64,000 nt of DNA from Vulcanimicrobiota bacterium (lineage in GTDB: Bacteria > Vulcanimicrobiota > Vulcanimicrobiia > Vulcanimicrobiales > Vulcanimicrobiaceae). This document shows, piece by piece, positions 1 to 8,385 of this stretch. The stretch is taken from assembly GCA_019232905.1 (NCBI GenBank), contig JAFANA010000086.1, positions 1-64,000 on the forward strand, read 5' to 3'. The translations under genes and the position numbers were made by a program. The notes under the pieces are model-generated. The model did no database searches, was not told the DNA's origin, and saw only the letters and a list, made by a program, of their open reading frames with translations. The number at the start of each line of letters is the position of its first letter. Position 1 is the first letter of the stretch.

Positions 1-995
1 AGATATTTGACGTTGTGCGCGGTGCCCGCTTGCGCTTGCAGGAGCATCGTTTGCCTGCGAGCTTCGGCGAAGTCTCCGCAGCGCATCAGTGCTTCCGTTG
101 AAGCCGCGCTCGCGCGCGTGAGCAACGAGCGCCGTTCCCCTGCCAAACGGGTCAAGTTGCGGGCGCTGCTGCGCATAGCAATCGCGTCGTTGTGACTCTT
201 TGCGCGCAGAAAGTTCAACAGTTCGAGTTCAAAGCGGGTCGAGTCGTCATAGCCGCTGCCCGGGCGAGACGCCAACTCGCCGACATCCTGTACGATGCTC
301 TGGATGAGCGACGGATCTTCGCCGCGCAACATGCGGCTTTGTGCAAGCAAGACGAGCGCCGTCGGCCGGCTTGATTCCGGTAAACGTCGTACGTCATCTT
401 CGCCGATCGGGATTCCGGCATCGATCTGCGCGCGCATAGCACGCAGCCGCGTCGACACGCTCGCCGACGGAAGAAGCGAGAAGATTTGCGAGGCGGCACC
501 GGGACGCGATGCGGCGAGTGAACGCGCCAGCACTTCCAACTCGTCTGAGGTGGCGCTTTCGTCGGTCGTATCGTAGAGAATACGAGCGATGGTTTGCGCG
601 ATTGCACGCATCGCTTGCGACCGAAGCCGATAGAACTGGCGATTGGAAATCCCGAGCGAACGCGCCGCGCCTTCCTGGGTCATCACGCCGTCGATGTCGC
701 AATCGAAGATGACTTTGCGCAACTTTTGTTCTTGCGGCGTATCGCCAAATGCCGCTTCGACGAGCTCGCGGAGCATTGCGGATGCGTTTGTTGTGCCAAG
801 TCCGATGCACAGCTCGCCGACGATCTCGAGCTCCGCCAACCGTTCGTTCGTGCGCGCGCGCCGCAACATCGTACGGACGTGACGCTCGAGATTACGCTGC
901 TGCTCCACGATGAGCGATGCTACGAACGGCAGCTGAAAACTATCTGTGAATCTCTTGCGCGCAAAATCAAAGATCTCGTTTCTGAGAACTGCCAC
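1..995 (-). CDS. HTH regulator-like protein, partial (runs off left edge)
   Basis: This reading frame is open from a GTG at 995 to the window edge (331 codons) and is missing from the ORF track because its stop lies outside. An AGGAAA stretch about 12 nt upstream of the GTG, after an in-frame TAA, supports that start. Around residues 107-135 the sequence TQEGAARSLGISNRQFYRLR looks like a helix-turn-helix of the sigma-region-4/LuxR kind. The rest is alpha-helical and rich in Ala, Arg and Leu, possibly TPR-like, as in bacterial transcriptional activators with C-terminal helical repeats. It is divergent from the TonB-dependent receptor and could regulate it. The exact family is not recognised. 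The tail is missing. Confidence 0.7.
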   Translation of the reverse strand, partial: MAVLRNEIFDFARKRFTDSFQLPFVASLIVEQQRNLERHVRTMLRRARTNERLAELEIVGELCIGLGTTNASAMLRELVEAAFGDTPQEQKLRKVIFDCDIDGVMTQEGAARSLGISNRQFYRLRSQAMRAIAQTIARILYDTTDESATSDELEVLARSLAASRPGAASQIFSLLPSASVSTRLRAMRAQIDAGIPIGEDDVRRLPESSRPTALVLLAQSRMLRGEDPSLIQSIVQDVGELASRPGSGYDDSTRFELELLNFLRAKSHNDAIAMRSSARNLTRLAGERRSLLTRASAASTEALMRCGDFAEARRQTMLLQAQAGTAHNVKY

Positions 996-1056
996 GTTTC
1001 TTTCGTTTCCTAAGAAGTTAAAGGCAGCTTAAGAGCTTGCGTTGAGAACAACAGCA

Positions 1057-1072
1057 GCCGACGAAAGTCGGC
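1057..1072 (+). promoter_or_regulatory. Leader hairpin with GAAA tetraloop before TonB receptor
   Basis: GCCGAC-GAAA-GTCGGC is a perfect 6-bp stem closed by a GNRA tetraloop, 43 nt upstream of the receptor start and within the 119-bp divergent intergenic region. No T-tract follows, so it is unlikely to be a terminator. It could be an mRNA leader element or a DNA operator. Function is unknown. Confidence 0.4.
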
Positions 1073-1114
1073 CTGTCACTCTATTTACTTACACAAGAGG
1101 GCTAAAAACAACGC

Positions 1115-4100
1115 ATGAAACGATTCTCGTTTCGGCGTCCGTTCATCGCGCTTGTATTGGTCGCAATGTTCTTATGCCAGGTAACATGGGCACTGGCGGG
1201 AACAACCGGCGGCCTTTCAGGGCAAGTAACGGACGAAACCGGAGCGCCGGTCGCGGGTGCAGCCGTCAAGGCTGTGTCTGCGTCGCAGACGGCATCCGTA
1301 ACAACGGATAGCTCCGGTCACTTCAACTTCCTAGCACTCGCGCCTGACACGTACACCGTGTCGGCGCAAAAGGACGGCTTCTCGCCGATTGCAGAGCCGG
1401 GTATCACCGTCTTTGCCGACAACAACCAGACGATTTCCATCCGGTTGGCGAAGGCATTGCGGACGATCGCCAAAGTAAGCGCAACTTCGGCGGGCAGTCT
1501 CGTCAAAGGCGGCGTGGGACAAGACGTCTATAACGTCACGTCGTCGACGATCACCGCAACGAACGCGCTCGGCGGCGGCGGCAACCTCAACAGCGCATAC
1601 TCGGCAATCTCGTCGGTTCCCGGCGTGCAAGTGCCGTCAGGCGGCGCTGGTTGGAGCCAAAACGTCTACATTCGCGGCTCTCAGGCATTTTTCTCAGGCT
1701 TCGAATACGACGGTATCCCCGTCAACCGCGCGTTCGATAACTACAACGCGTCGACGGAATCAAACCTCGGCTTGCAAGAGCTGCAGGTTTATACCGGCGG
1801 CGGTCCTGCGTCGAACTCGTCGTCGGGCACAGCCGGCTTCGTCAACCAGGTCTTTAAGACGGGTACGTATCCGGGCTACTTGTCGCTTTCGGGCGGCATC
1901 GGCACGCCGGCATTCTATCATCAGCTGAAGGTTGAGGCGGGCGGCGCAACGCCGGATCGTCGCTTCAGCTACTACGTCGGCTTGAGCGGATACGATCAAG
2001 ACTTCCGAATGATCAACAGCCAGAACGGCGCAAACTACATGCAGCCGGGAGGCATTTACGCGGGCTATAGCCCGATCTTCGACTATGGTTCGAGCGTGGT
2101 TCCGACCTCGGATTTGGCGCTTGCACCGCAAGTTGATTGCCAAACGGATTCGTACGGCGCACCGTTGTTGACTGCAACCGGCAGCTTCATTCCGGTCAAT
2201 AACACGAACCCGCTCGCTCCCAACGCGTGTTTGCTGCAGCGCAGCGGTCTGCTCGGCAACTACTCGTCGATCAGCGATCGCGAAAGCGTTGCCAATTTCC
2301 ACTTCGCAATTCCGTTGAAGAACGGACTTCGCGATGACCTCCAGCTCCTGACGAGCGCGTCGTCGTTGAAGACGTTCACCTATGGCAGCGCCAACGATCT
2401 AGGAACGCAGTACGACCCGAACGTGGGCATGACGGTCGGTGCCGCGCTGCTCGGCGATCTTACCAATAATCCCGGTGGCGCCGGCGCGAACTATGTCGAT
2501 GCGAACGTGTATAACGCTCCGTTCGGCACGCCGGTCGCGGGACTGACGGCGCAACCGTACTACCAGCCGTCGAGCCCGACGAATCGCGCTGCGAATTCGC
2601 AGATTCCGCTCAACCAAGAAGACAACTACTGGAACGACACCAACATCGTGAAGTTGCAGTACACGCACCAGTTCTCGAGCAACGCGTTTGCACGTCTCTT
2701 CGGCTATACGTTCTTCTCGGACTGGACGCAAGCGGGCGCGATTGACGCCGCCGGCTATTACAGCGGCTACAGCACCGGCCCGTCGCCGAACTATGACCTG
2801 ATCACGCACACGGCCGGCGGCGAGCTGCAACTCGTCGATCAAATCAACCCGCAGCACTTGCTCGAGTTGACCGGAAACTACGCAACGGCAACAGTCGCGC
2901 GTTTCAACAACACCGGCTTCCTCGGCGGTTCGTCGCCGGTCGGCGACATCTCGCAGGGCAGCAACGGTGCTTACACGTGCTACTCGCCGGGTGGCAACTC
3001 GTACGATCCGGCGACCGGAGCGTACGATCTAGCGAATCCCGCAGCAGGCTCGCAAATTCCCTGCTACCAAGCGTCGAGCTTCAACACCAACTCGGTGCAT
3101 CCGTACGGATGTGCGGGCGGCGCAAGCTGCAACCCGTACACGACGCCGCAGTCGGCGAACGGCACCTATGCGACGCTTTGGAACGGCAACGCTTCCGGAA
3201 CGTTCAACACGGTTGGACCGCGCTTCTCGTTCGTTGCGCTCACGGATCAATGGCGTCCGAACGACAAGTGGCTGCTCAACCTCGGACTCCGCTACGAAAA
3301 CTACACGTACGAACTGGCCAACAGCAATACGCCGGCCGATAACTTCTACGCGCAAGTCGTAGCGAATTACAGCTGCTGGGCTCCGGGCGTCGGCGTGGCG
3401 ACGAAAGTGCTTCCGCCGGGCGTTCCGCCGCCTGCACCGGTGCAATATGTCAACGGCGACTGTAACCAGGGACTGGTTGCGGACGGCGTTACGATTCCGA
3501 ACGGCGTCACGTACGTTCACCCGAACGGACAGGCGCAAGACGGCGTCACGAACGTGCCGAACTTCACGGCCGTTTCGCCGAACAGCATGTCGCAGAACTT
3601 CTTCTCGCCGCGTTTCTCGGCGACGTATACGGAATCGCCGGATACGGTCTGGCGCGTCTCGGCGGGCCGTTACACCGAACCCCCGATCACGGCATCGCTG
3701 CAGTACCTGTATGCTTCGGGTGCTGCAAGCACGACGTGGGCGAACTTCGAAAACCTCGGGTTCTTCTCACCGTACCACGACATTCCGTCGCAATCGTCGG
3801 CGCAAGGCGATATCTCGCTCGAGCGTCACATTCGCGGAACCGACATGAGCTTCAAGATCACCCCGTTCTATAACCGTACCAACGGTTTCCAGGGTGATGC
3901 GTTCATCGGACAAGGCTTCGTAACGCAAGTGCCGCTCGGCACGTTCCGCAGCTACGGCGTCGAGTTCGGAATGACGAAGGGCGATTTCAACCGGAACGGT
4001 CTCTCGGGATCGCTCTCGTTGACCTACACGAAGTCGCAGGTTCAGTACCAAAGCGAATTCGGTGGGGATCTTCCCAATCAAATCGACGTCGTGAACAACT

Positions 4101-5035
4101 ACATCTCGCAGTACAACGCCCTTGCAAACGGATCGCCGTGCTACTCGCCGGCGACGATCGTCAAGAACGCAAACGGTTCTTCAACGGTCGTACCGGGAAG
4201 CGGATTGTCAGATTGCAGCAGTCCGACGGCGATTATCAATCCGTACTACGGCAAGCCGTCGCTTCAAGGCGGTTTAGACCCGAACGGCTGGTACACTCCG
4301 CCGACGTACGCGTTCCAACCGGGCGTGTACACTCAACCGGGATACTTCGACTCGCCGTTCGTCGGATCGCTCATTCTGAACTATCGCCGGAATAAGCTCG
4401 CCGTGACGCCGTCGGTTCAGTACACCGAAGGCACATCGTACGGTACGCCGTTTGACGTCCAGGGTCTCGACCCGCGCGACTGCATGGCGAACTCGGCGAA
4501 CTCGGCGAACGCCGTCGGTCTCCTTGCCGCGGGTGCAAATCCGCAGCAATGCGACTACACGCAGCTTGCGAATCTCTCGGCCACGTCGCTCGGCTACATG
4601 TACGTTCCGAACCCGCAAACGGGGTCGTTTGCGTCGCTCGGACAGTATCGTGAACCGGGTCTCTTGACCGGAAATCTGCAGATCTCGTACGACATCTCGC
4701 CGCGTGTAAACGCGACGCTGACGCTCGCGAACGTCTTCCACACCTGCTTCGGCGGAACGAAGGCGCCGTGGACGACGGCATATCCGGCGGGAAGCGACGT
4801 CTGCGGTTACAACGTCAACGGCTACTACTTCGGCAACTTCCAAAACGGTTCTGGTCAGCTCAATCCGGGAAATACCGGCGCGTATAGCGCCGCTGCGAAC
4901 GGTGGGGTGACGCCGTATCCGTGGGAGTTCCAAAGCTACTCCCCGTCGACCGGTTCGCCGGCCGCGAACGGCACCGCGGGCGCGCAGCTCCCGCAGCCGT
5001 TCAACGTGTTCCTCAACCTCAGCGTGAAAATGTAG
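1115..5035 (+). CDS. TonB-dependent receptor with carboxypeptidase-like N-terminal domain
   Basis: A 1306-residue outer-membrane receptor. Residues 1-28 are a signal peptide ending at an ALA site. Residues 30-110 form a carboxypeptidase-regulatory-like beta-sandwich (GGLSGQVTDETGAPVAGA start). A plug-like region follows with FEYDGIPVNRAF at about 200 and an LQVYTGG segment. The remainder is a long beta-barrel rich in aromatic and Asn/Ser/Gly residues, ending LNLSVKM. In the family, such proteins import large or scarce substrates (siderophores, glycans, peptides) using TonB energy. The substrate cannot be read from sequence. The start is preceded by a purine-rich AAGAGGGC. A stem-loop follows the stop. 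The gene is larger than its paralogue at 43.6-46.4 kb, and no transporter partners are adjacent. Confidence 0.9.
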   Translation: MKRFSFRRPFIALVLVAMFLCQVTWALAGTTGGLSGQVTDETGAPVAGAAVKAVSASQTASVTTDSSGHFNFLALAPDTYTVSAQKDGFSPIAEPGITVFADNNQTISIRLAKALRTIAKVSATSAGSLVKGGVGQDVYNVTSSTITATNALGGGGNLNSAYSAISSVPGVQVPSGGAGWSQNVYIRGSQAFFSGFEYDGIPVNRAFDNYNASTESNLGLQELQVYTGGGPASNSSSGTAGFVNQVFKTGTYPGYLSLSGGIGTPAFYHQLKVEAGGATPDRRFSYYVGLSGYDQDFRMINSQNGANYMQPGGIYAGYSPIFDYGSSVVPTSDLALAPQVDCQTDSYGAPLLTATGSFIPVNNTNPLAPNACLLQRSGLLGNYSSISDRESVANFHFAIPLKNGLRDDLQLLTSASSLKTFTYGSANDLGTQYDPNVGMTVGAALLGDLTNNPGGAGANYVDANVYNAPFGTPVAGLTAQPYYQPSSPTNRAANSQIPLNQEDNYWNDTNIVKLQYTHQFSSNAFARLFGYTFFSDWTQAGAIDAAGYYSGYSTGPSPNYDLITHTAGGELQLVDQINPQHLLELTGNYATATVARFNNTGFLGGSSPVGDISQGSNGAYTCYSPGGNSYDPATGAYDLANPAAGSQIPCYQASSFNTNSVHPYGCAGGASCNPYTTPQSANGTYATLWNGNASGTFNTVGPRFSFVALTDQWRPNDKWLLNLGLRYENYTYELANSNTPADNFYAQVVANYSCWAPGVGVATKVLPPGVPPPAPVQYVNGDCNQGLVADGVTIPNGVTYVHPNGQAQDGVTNVPNFTAVSPNSMSQNFFSPRFSATYTESPDTVWRVSAGRYTEPPITASLQYLYASGAASTTWANFENLGFFSPYHDIPSQSSAQGDISLERHIRGTDMSFKITPFYNRTNGFQGDAFIGQGFVTQVPLGTFRSYGVEFGMTKGDFNRNGLSGSLSLTYTKSQVQYQSEFGGDLPNQIDVVNNYISQYNALANGSPCYSPATIVKNANGSSTVVPGSGLSDCSSPTAIINPYYGKPSLQGGLDPNGWYTPPTYAFQPGVYTQPGYFDSPFVGSLILNYRRNKLAVTPSVQYTEGTSYGTPFDVQGLDPRDCMANSANSANAVGLLAAGANPQQCDYTQLANLSATSLGYMYVPNPQTGSFASLGQYREPGLLTGNLQISYDISPRVNATLTLANVFHTCFGGTKAPWTTAYPAGSDVCGYNVNGYYFGNFQNGSGQLNPGNTGAYSAAANGGVTPYPWEFQSYSPSTGSPAANGTAGAQLPQPFNVFLNLSVKM

Positions 5036-5065
5036 CGCTTCGTAAACAAACGCGCTACGAGAAGA

Positions 5066-5100
5066 ACGGGTCGCCGGATGTTCCGGCGGCCCGTCTCTAT
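5066..5100 (+). terminator. Rho-independent-type terminator after TonB receptor
   Basis: ACGGGTCGCCGG-ATGTT-CCGGCGGCCCGT forms a 12-bp stem with one G-T wobble and a 5-nt loop, followed by the weak T-rich tail CTCTATT. It begins 31 nt after the receptor stop and separates that gene from the CuA operon. Confidence 0.6.
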
Positions 5101-5117
5101 TCATGAATGCCTTGCTT

Positions 5118-5143
5118 TAGAGTTTATTCATGTCTGAACTCTA
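5118..5143. promoter_or_regulatory. Inverted repeat upstream of CuA/cytochrome-porin genes
   Basis: TAGAGTT-N12-AACTCTA is a perfect 7-bp inverted repeat ending 10 bp before the cupredoxin ATG. The arm spacing suits a dimeric regulator, or the element could act as an mRNA hairpin that affects ribosome access. An 8-bp TTCATGAA palindrome lies just upstream (5100-5107). No confident -10/-35 pair was found. Confidence 0.4.
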
Positions 5144-5153
5144 GCATGCGCGC

Positions 5154-5495
5154 ATGTTTCCCGTTCTACTGCCGATTGTTTTAGCAACCGCATATGCGAT
5201 GGTTGCGGACAATGCGCCCGATGCGGTAACGATTACCGCCGTGCCGAGCACCTTCACGCCGTCGTCGATCACGCTTCATCGCGGGGTTCCGGCCAAGCTG
5301 ATCTTTTCGCACACGGAAGGCGTGCACGAAATTGAATCCGACGAGCTCGGAATTCCAAAGACTATCTTAGCGCCGGGCAAGGATGTCACGATCGACGTGA
5401 CACCGGACAAAGACGGCGTGTACACTCTGCGGTGTGAGATCGTATGCGGCCCAGATCACGACAAAATGGCGCTTACCGTACATGTCGAGGGATAG
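5154..5495 (+). CDS. Periplasmic cupredoxin with CuA-type ligand set
   Basis: A 113-residue protein with an N-terminal signal peptide (about residues 1-18) and one cupredoxin domain. His58 (EGVHEIES) and the C-terminal CEIVCGPDHDKM give His58, Cys94, Cys98, His102 and Met105. The spacing C-x3-C-x3-H-x2-M is that of the binuclear CuA site in cytochrome oxidase subunit II and nitrous oxide reductase; the usual Glu is shifted by one position. There are no transmembrane helices beyond the signal, so it should be a soluble or N-terminally anchored periplasmic electron carrier. The next gene starts inside its last 52 nt, which suggests coupled translation with a monohaem cytochrome-porin. Electron transfer between the two products is inferred, not shown. 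Confidence 0.8.
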   Translation: MFPVLLPIVLATAYAMVADNAPDAVTITAVPSTFTPSSITLHRGVPAKLIFSHTEGVHEIESDELGIPKTILAPGKDVTIDVTPDKDGVYTLRCEIVCGPDHDKMALTVHVEG

Positions 5496-6610
5496 CGACG
5501 GCGGTTGCGTGGGCGGCATGCGCGGTGTTTATGTTCGCCGCGGCTATACCGGCCTCCGCAATGCCGCCCTTCGCGCAGTCCTACGGTGTGAATTGCACCG
5601 TCTGTCATACGGAAGTCCCCGGGCTCAATAGCTTCGGCCGCTACGTTCAACGCAGCGGGTATGCGATTCTCGATCACAAAGTGCTGCAACGATCGTTGCC
5701 CTTATGGCTCGGTGTGAGTCCTTCGTTTGATTCTCAAGCCGGCTCAAGCGGCAACTCGAATTCGCAAGCCGGAAACGTTGCTCTTCACGCCGTGGGTCTT
5801 ATCGGCGATTTTTCGTACCACATTCAGCAGTGGCTCGTGCAGAACAATGCCCCGGGCGGCCTCGACACCGCGTGGTTTTCCTACAACGGTCTGTTCGATC
5901 ACAACGGGCACCTTTTTGCCGGTAAAATCGAGACGCCGGCGCCGTCGCCGTTCAGTCAGTGGTTCGATCTCGCGAATTTTGCGAGTGCCGGGATGACGGT
6001 CGGGGAGCACACGTATGAACTCGACACTAATCGATGGGGCAGCCGGTTCTCATACGTTCGCGGCGCGATTGACGCCGAGGCGGCATGGCTCGGTTCGAAT
6101 GGCGACCTCGGCGGCACGAGCGACTTCACGAACGACACGGATAAGACGTTTCAGTGGAAACTCGCGAACGCCAACCCCAATCACGGCGCGCTCGAATACG
6201 GGGCGTACGGTTCGCGTGGAAGCTGGCCGCTGCAAGAAGGCGGTACCGACCAATACTATTCCGTTGCCGCATACGTGCAACACGATCCGGAACCGCACAT
6301 GCCCGGCATCTTCGCGATTTATCAAGACACACACGATGCGGATCCCGGCCCGGGACTCGGCGCGGCCGGCGGCAACGCGTTAACGTTTGAGCTGTATCAA
6401 CATCTCTTTCATGATAACGCGGTGGTTTCAGGCCGATTCGAGCGGACAAACGACGGACTGGGGAATCGCGTCAATTCGGGCAACGTCGATTTCGAGTACC
6501 ACCTCGCGCGTTTCGTCCACGCATATGTTGAGACGTACTTCGCGCAAGGAAGCAAGCCGGGACTCCGCTACATGCTCTGGTGGACGACGCCGCTCGAACG
6601 CCCTAGGTAA
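5444..6610 (+). CDS. Cyc2-like monohaem cytochrome c-porin fusion
   Basis: 388 residues from ATG 5444. The signal peptide core ends at ASA39. Directly after it comes PPFAQSYGVNCTVCHTEVPG with one haem motif (Cys51, Cys54, His55), then LNSFGRYVQRSGY, and the rest is amphipathic beta-strand sequence. This order (signal, a very small monohaem domain, an FGR...GY motif, then barrel) is that of Cyc2-type fused cytochrome-porins, which take electrons from extracellular Fe(II) in iron oxidisers. The barrel is shorter than in Acidithiobacillus Cyc2, and the C-terminus (TTPLERPR) lacks a terminal aromatic residue. ATG 5444 overlaps the CuA gene by 52 nt; the only other nearby in-frame start (GTG 5527) would destroy the signal peptide. 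The substrate could be iron or another extracellular donor or acceptor; a non-Cyc2 monohaem outer-membrane protein is the alternative. Confidence 0.7.
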   Translation: MRPRSRQNGAYRTCRGIATAVAWAACAVFMFAAAIPASAMPPFAQSYGVNCTVCHTEVPGLNSFGRYVQRSGYAILDHKVLQRSLPLWLGVSPSFDSQAGSSGNSNSQAGNVALHAVGLIGDFSYHIQQWLVQNNAPGGLDTAWFSYNGLFDHNGHLFAGKIETPAPSPFSQWFDLANFASAGMTVGEHTYELDTNRWGSRFSYVRGAIDAEAAWLGSNGDLGGTSDFTNDTDKTFQWKLANANPNHGALEYGAYGSRGSWPLQEGGTDQYYSVAAYVQHDPEPHMPGIFAIYQDTHDADPGPGLGAAGGNALTFELYQHLFHDNAVVSGRFERTNDGLGNRVNSGNVDFEYHLARFVHAYVETYFAQGSKPGLRYMLWWTTPLERPR

Positions 6611-7232
6611 GACCGTGGAGTATCGATTGCATCACCGGCAGTGCGCCTCGCGCAATCAGCGCATAACCCCTATCGGACGGATGAAAATCGTCTTCCGAAA
6701 GATAACGCGAGGCGTGCCCGTCGGCGAGATTGGTAATACCGAAGAGATCGATAAATATGCCTTGATGCGTTTCCGCTTGTTCGCGCATCGCGGCACTCAA
6801 ATTTTCGCACATGGACGCGACGAACGGTTTTGCCTCATCGGGTACCTGCGGCGTGATCGCCATATTCGGAATACCCGTTACAAACAAGCGCGCCGATGGC
6901 GCGCCTGCACGAATCCGGCCCAGTAACCGGCCGCAGTGCTCGCCGAAGATCACCGGATCGTTGAGGTTCACGACGTCGTTTGCGCCCACGACCAGCAGCA
7001 GGGTGTCGGCATGCGATGGAATGTGTGGAACCTGAAAGGTCAGCACCTCGTTCATCGTCGCTCCCGGCACGCTCAAATTCGTGAACGAATGCGCCGCGGC
7101 ATCACGCGAGAGTGTCCGGTAGAGAATTTCGGTGAAACCGTTCGACGGCGTCGATGCACCGGTTCCGTATCCCAGGCTGTCGCCGAGAACGGTCAGGTGG
7201 AGGGTAAGAGCGTTCCCGGATAAATCGCGCAT
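6603..7232 (-). CDS. SGNH/GDSL-type hydrolase
   Basis: 209 residues from ATG 7232 (the track's longer version uses TTG 7241). GGAGA precedes the ATG. Block I is VLGDSLGYGTG with the nucleophile Ser, block III is VVGAND, and block V is DDFHPSDRGY with the catalytic Asp and His, all in the expected order. This fits esterases, lipases and acyl-hydrolases of the SGNH fold. No signal peptide is visible, so it is probably cytoplasmic. Its 3' end overlaps the 3' end of the cytochrome-porin gene by 8 bp (convergent). The substrate is unknown. Confidence 0.85.
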   Translation of the reverse strand: MRDLSGNALTLHLTVLGDSLGYGTGASTPSNGFTEILYRTLSRDAAAHSFTNLSVPGATMNEVLTFQVPHIPSHADTLLLVVGANDVVNLNDPVIFGEHCGRLLGRIRAGAPSARLFVTGIPNMAITPQVPDEAKPFVASMCENLSAAMREQAETHQGIFIDLFGITNLADGHASRYLSEDDFHPSDRGYALIARGALPVMQSILHGLT

Positions 7233-7345
7233 ATTTGACAAATCTCCGGTGGCTGGCCAGATGCAAGTTGCGCGCGAAAAGCGCTGAGAACCGAAAGTTA
7301 CATTCGCGACCCTACCACGCTTGTACCCAGATTGGGCGAACGTGC

Positions 7346-7816
7346 TTACGTCTGTCGGGGAACAAACCGGAGCGCGAGGCCGTCAATGCAGTACCGAAGA
7401 TGCGTAGGGGCCGGCCCGTCGTCGAAGATGTGTCCGAGGTGGCTGCCGCATTGCTTGCAGTGCACTTCCGTGCGGGGTTCGAACGCCAATTCGTAGTCCA
7501 TCCGCGTCAAGGTGGCGTTTGGAAGCACGTTCCAGAACGACGGCCACCCGTCCCCGCTGTCAAATTTCGTCTCCGAGCTGAATACGGCGAGGTTGCAACC
7601 GGCGCACCGATAGATCCCGGCGCGCGATTCTTTGATGAGCGGGCTCGAGAACGCCGGCTCCGTGCCGTTTTCGCGCAAGATGTAGTAGCGATCGGCGCCG
7701 AGCCGTTTGCGCCATTCGGCGTCGCTATGCGTCACGGCATATGGGGCGCTCGCACGGGCGGTCGCGGTCGCAGCGATAGTCGCGGCAATCGCCGCCACGA
7801 ATTGCGCGCGGCGCAT
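7346..7816 (-). CDS. msrB: Exported peptide-methionine (R)-S-oxide reductase MsrB
   Basis: 156 residues: signal peptide (about 1-24, ending ARASA), then a complete MsrB domain. Two CxxC pairs (CAGC, CKQC) bind the structural zinc, GDGWPSFW is the substrate-binding signature, and RYCIDGLALRF carries the catalytic Cys where RYCINSASL is usual. It reduces the R form of oxidised methionine in exported proteins. The start codon overlaps the msrA stop by 1 nt (TAATG), so the pair is translationally coupled. The signal peptide places repair in the envelope, where the cytochromes and copper proteins of this window also sit. Confidence 0.9.
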   Translation of the reverse strand: MRRAQFVAAIAATIAATATARASAPYAVTHSDAEWRKRLGADRYYILRENGTEPAFSSPLIKESRAGIYRCAGCNLAVFSSETKFDSGDGWPSFWNVLPNATLTRMDYELAFEPRTEVHCKQCGSHLGHIFDDGPAPTHLRYCIDGLALRFVPRQT

Positions 7817-8310
7817 TAGACCGGAACCTGACGCGAAACGCCGTGCCGCGCGTAATAGCGCTGGTGATAGTCTTCTGCGGGGTAGAACGTCCCGGCCGGC
7901 TCAATCTGCGTCGCGATTTGGCGCTGCAGCGCTTTCTGCTGTGCATCGCGCGATGCTTTTGCTTGCGTTTCTTGTTCGGGTGAGTGGGTGAAGATCGCCG
8001 AGCGGTACTGTGACCCGATGTCGGGCCCTTGCCGATTCTCGAGCGTCGGGTTATGAATCTTCCAGAACACATCGAGCAACTGCTGGTAGCTGATCTTTGC
8101 GGGATCGAACGTCATTTGAACGGCTTCAGCGTGACCGGTCGTATCGGTGCACACCTCGCGATACGTCGGATCCTCGGTGCGCCCGCCGGTGTAGCCGGAA
8201 ACCGCTTCGATGACGCCCGGAAGGCTCGCGAACGTGGCTTCGACGCTCCAGAAGCAACCGGCGGCGAACGTCGCCGTTTGCGTGGCGTTGCCGGATTTTG
8301 CATTGGTCAT
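7816..8310 (-). CDS. msrA: Peptide-methionine (S)-S-oxide reductase MsrA
   Basis: 164 residues, matching the single-domain MsrA length. [15 protein letters not shown] contains the catalytic Cys in the invariant GCFW motif, followed by the usual GYTGG segment and the DYHQRYY tail. It reduces the S epimer of methionine sulfoxide, complementing the downstream MsrB. Unlike MsrB, no signal peptide is visible here, so the two enzymes may act in different compartments unless the start is wrong. It is the first gene of the msrA-msrB operon and divergent from the hydrolase at 8386. Confidence 0.92.
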   Translation of the reverse strand: MTNAKSGNATQTATFAAGCFWSVEATFASLPGVIEAVSGYTGGRTEDPTYREVCTDTTGHAEAVQMTFDPAKISYQQLLDVFWKIHNPTLENRQGPDIGSQYRSAIFTHSPEQETQAKASRDAQQKALQRQIATQIEPAGTFYPAEDYHQRYYARHGVSRQVPV

Positions 8311-8385
8311 ACGCCTATTGTACGCTGCTCGCGCCGTCTTGGATGTCCGGAGGCAGTGAGGGTGCGAGGCCAGAACGCGCGTTGA

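Noticed and set aside
4274-5104. 276-aa minus-strand ORF under the first TonB receptor
   Set aside because: Arg/Val-rich shadow of the barrel-coding sequence with no motif or start site; similar shadows occur at 1760-2302, 2399-2857 and 44221-45006.
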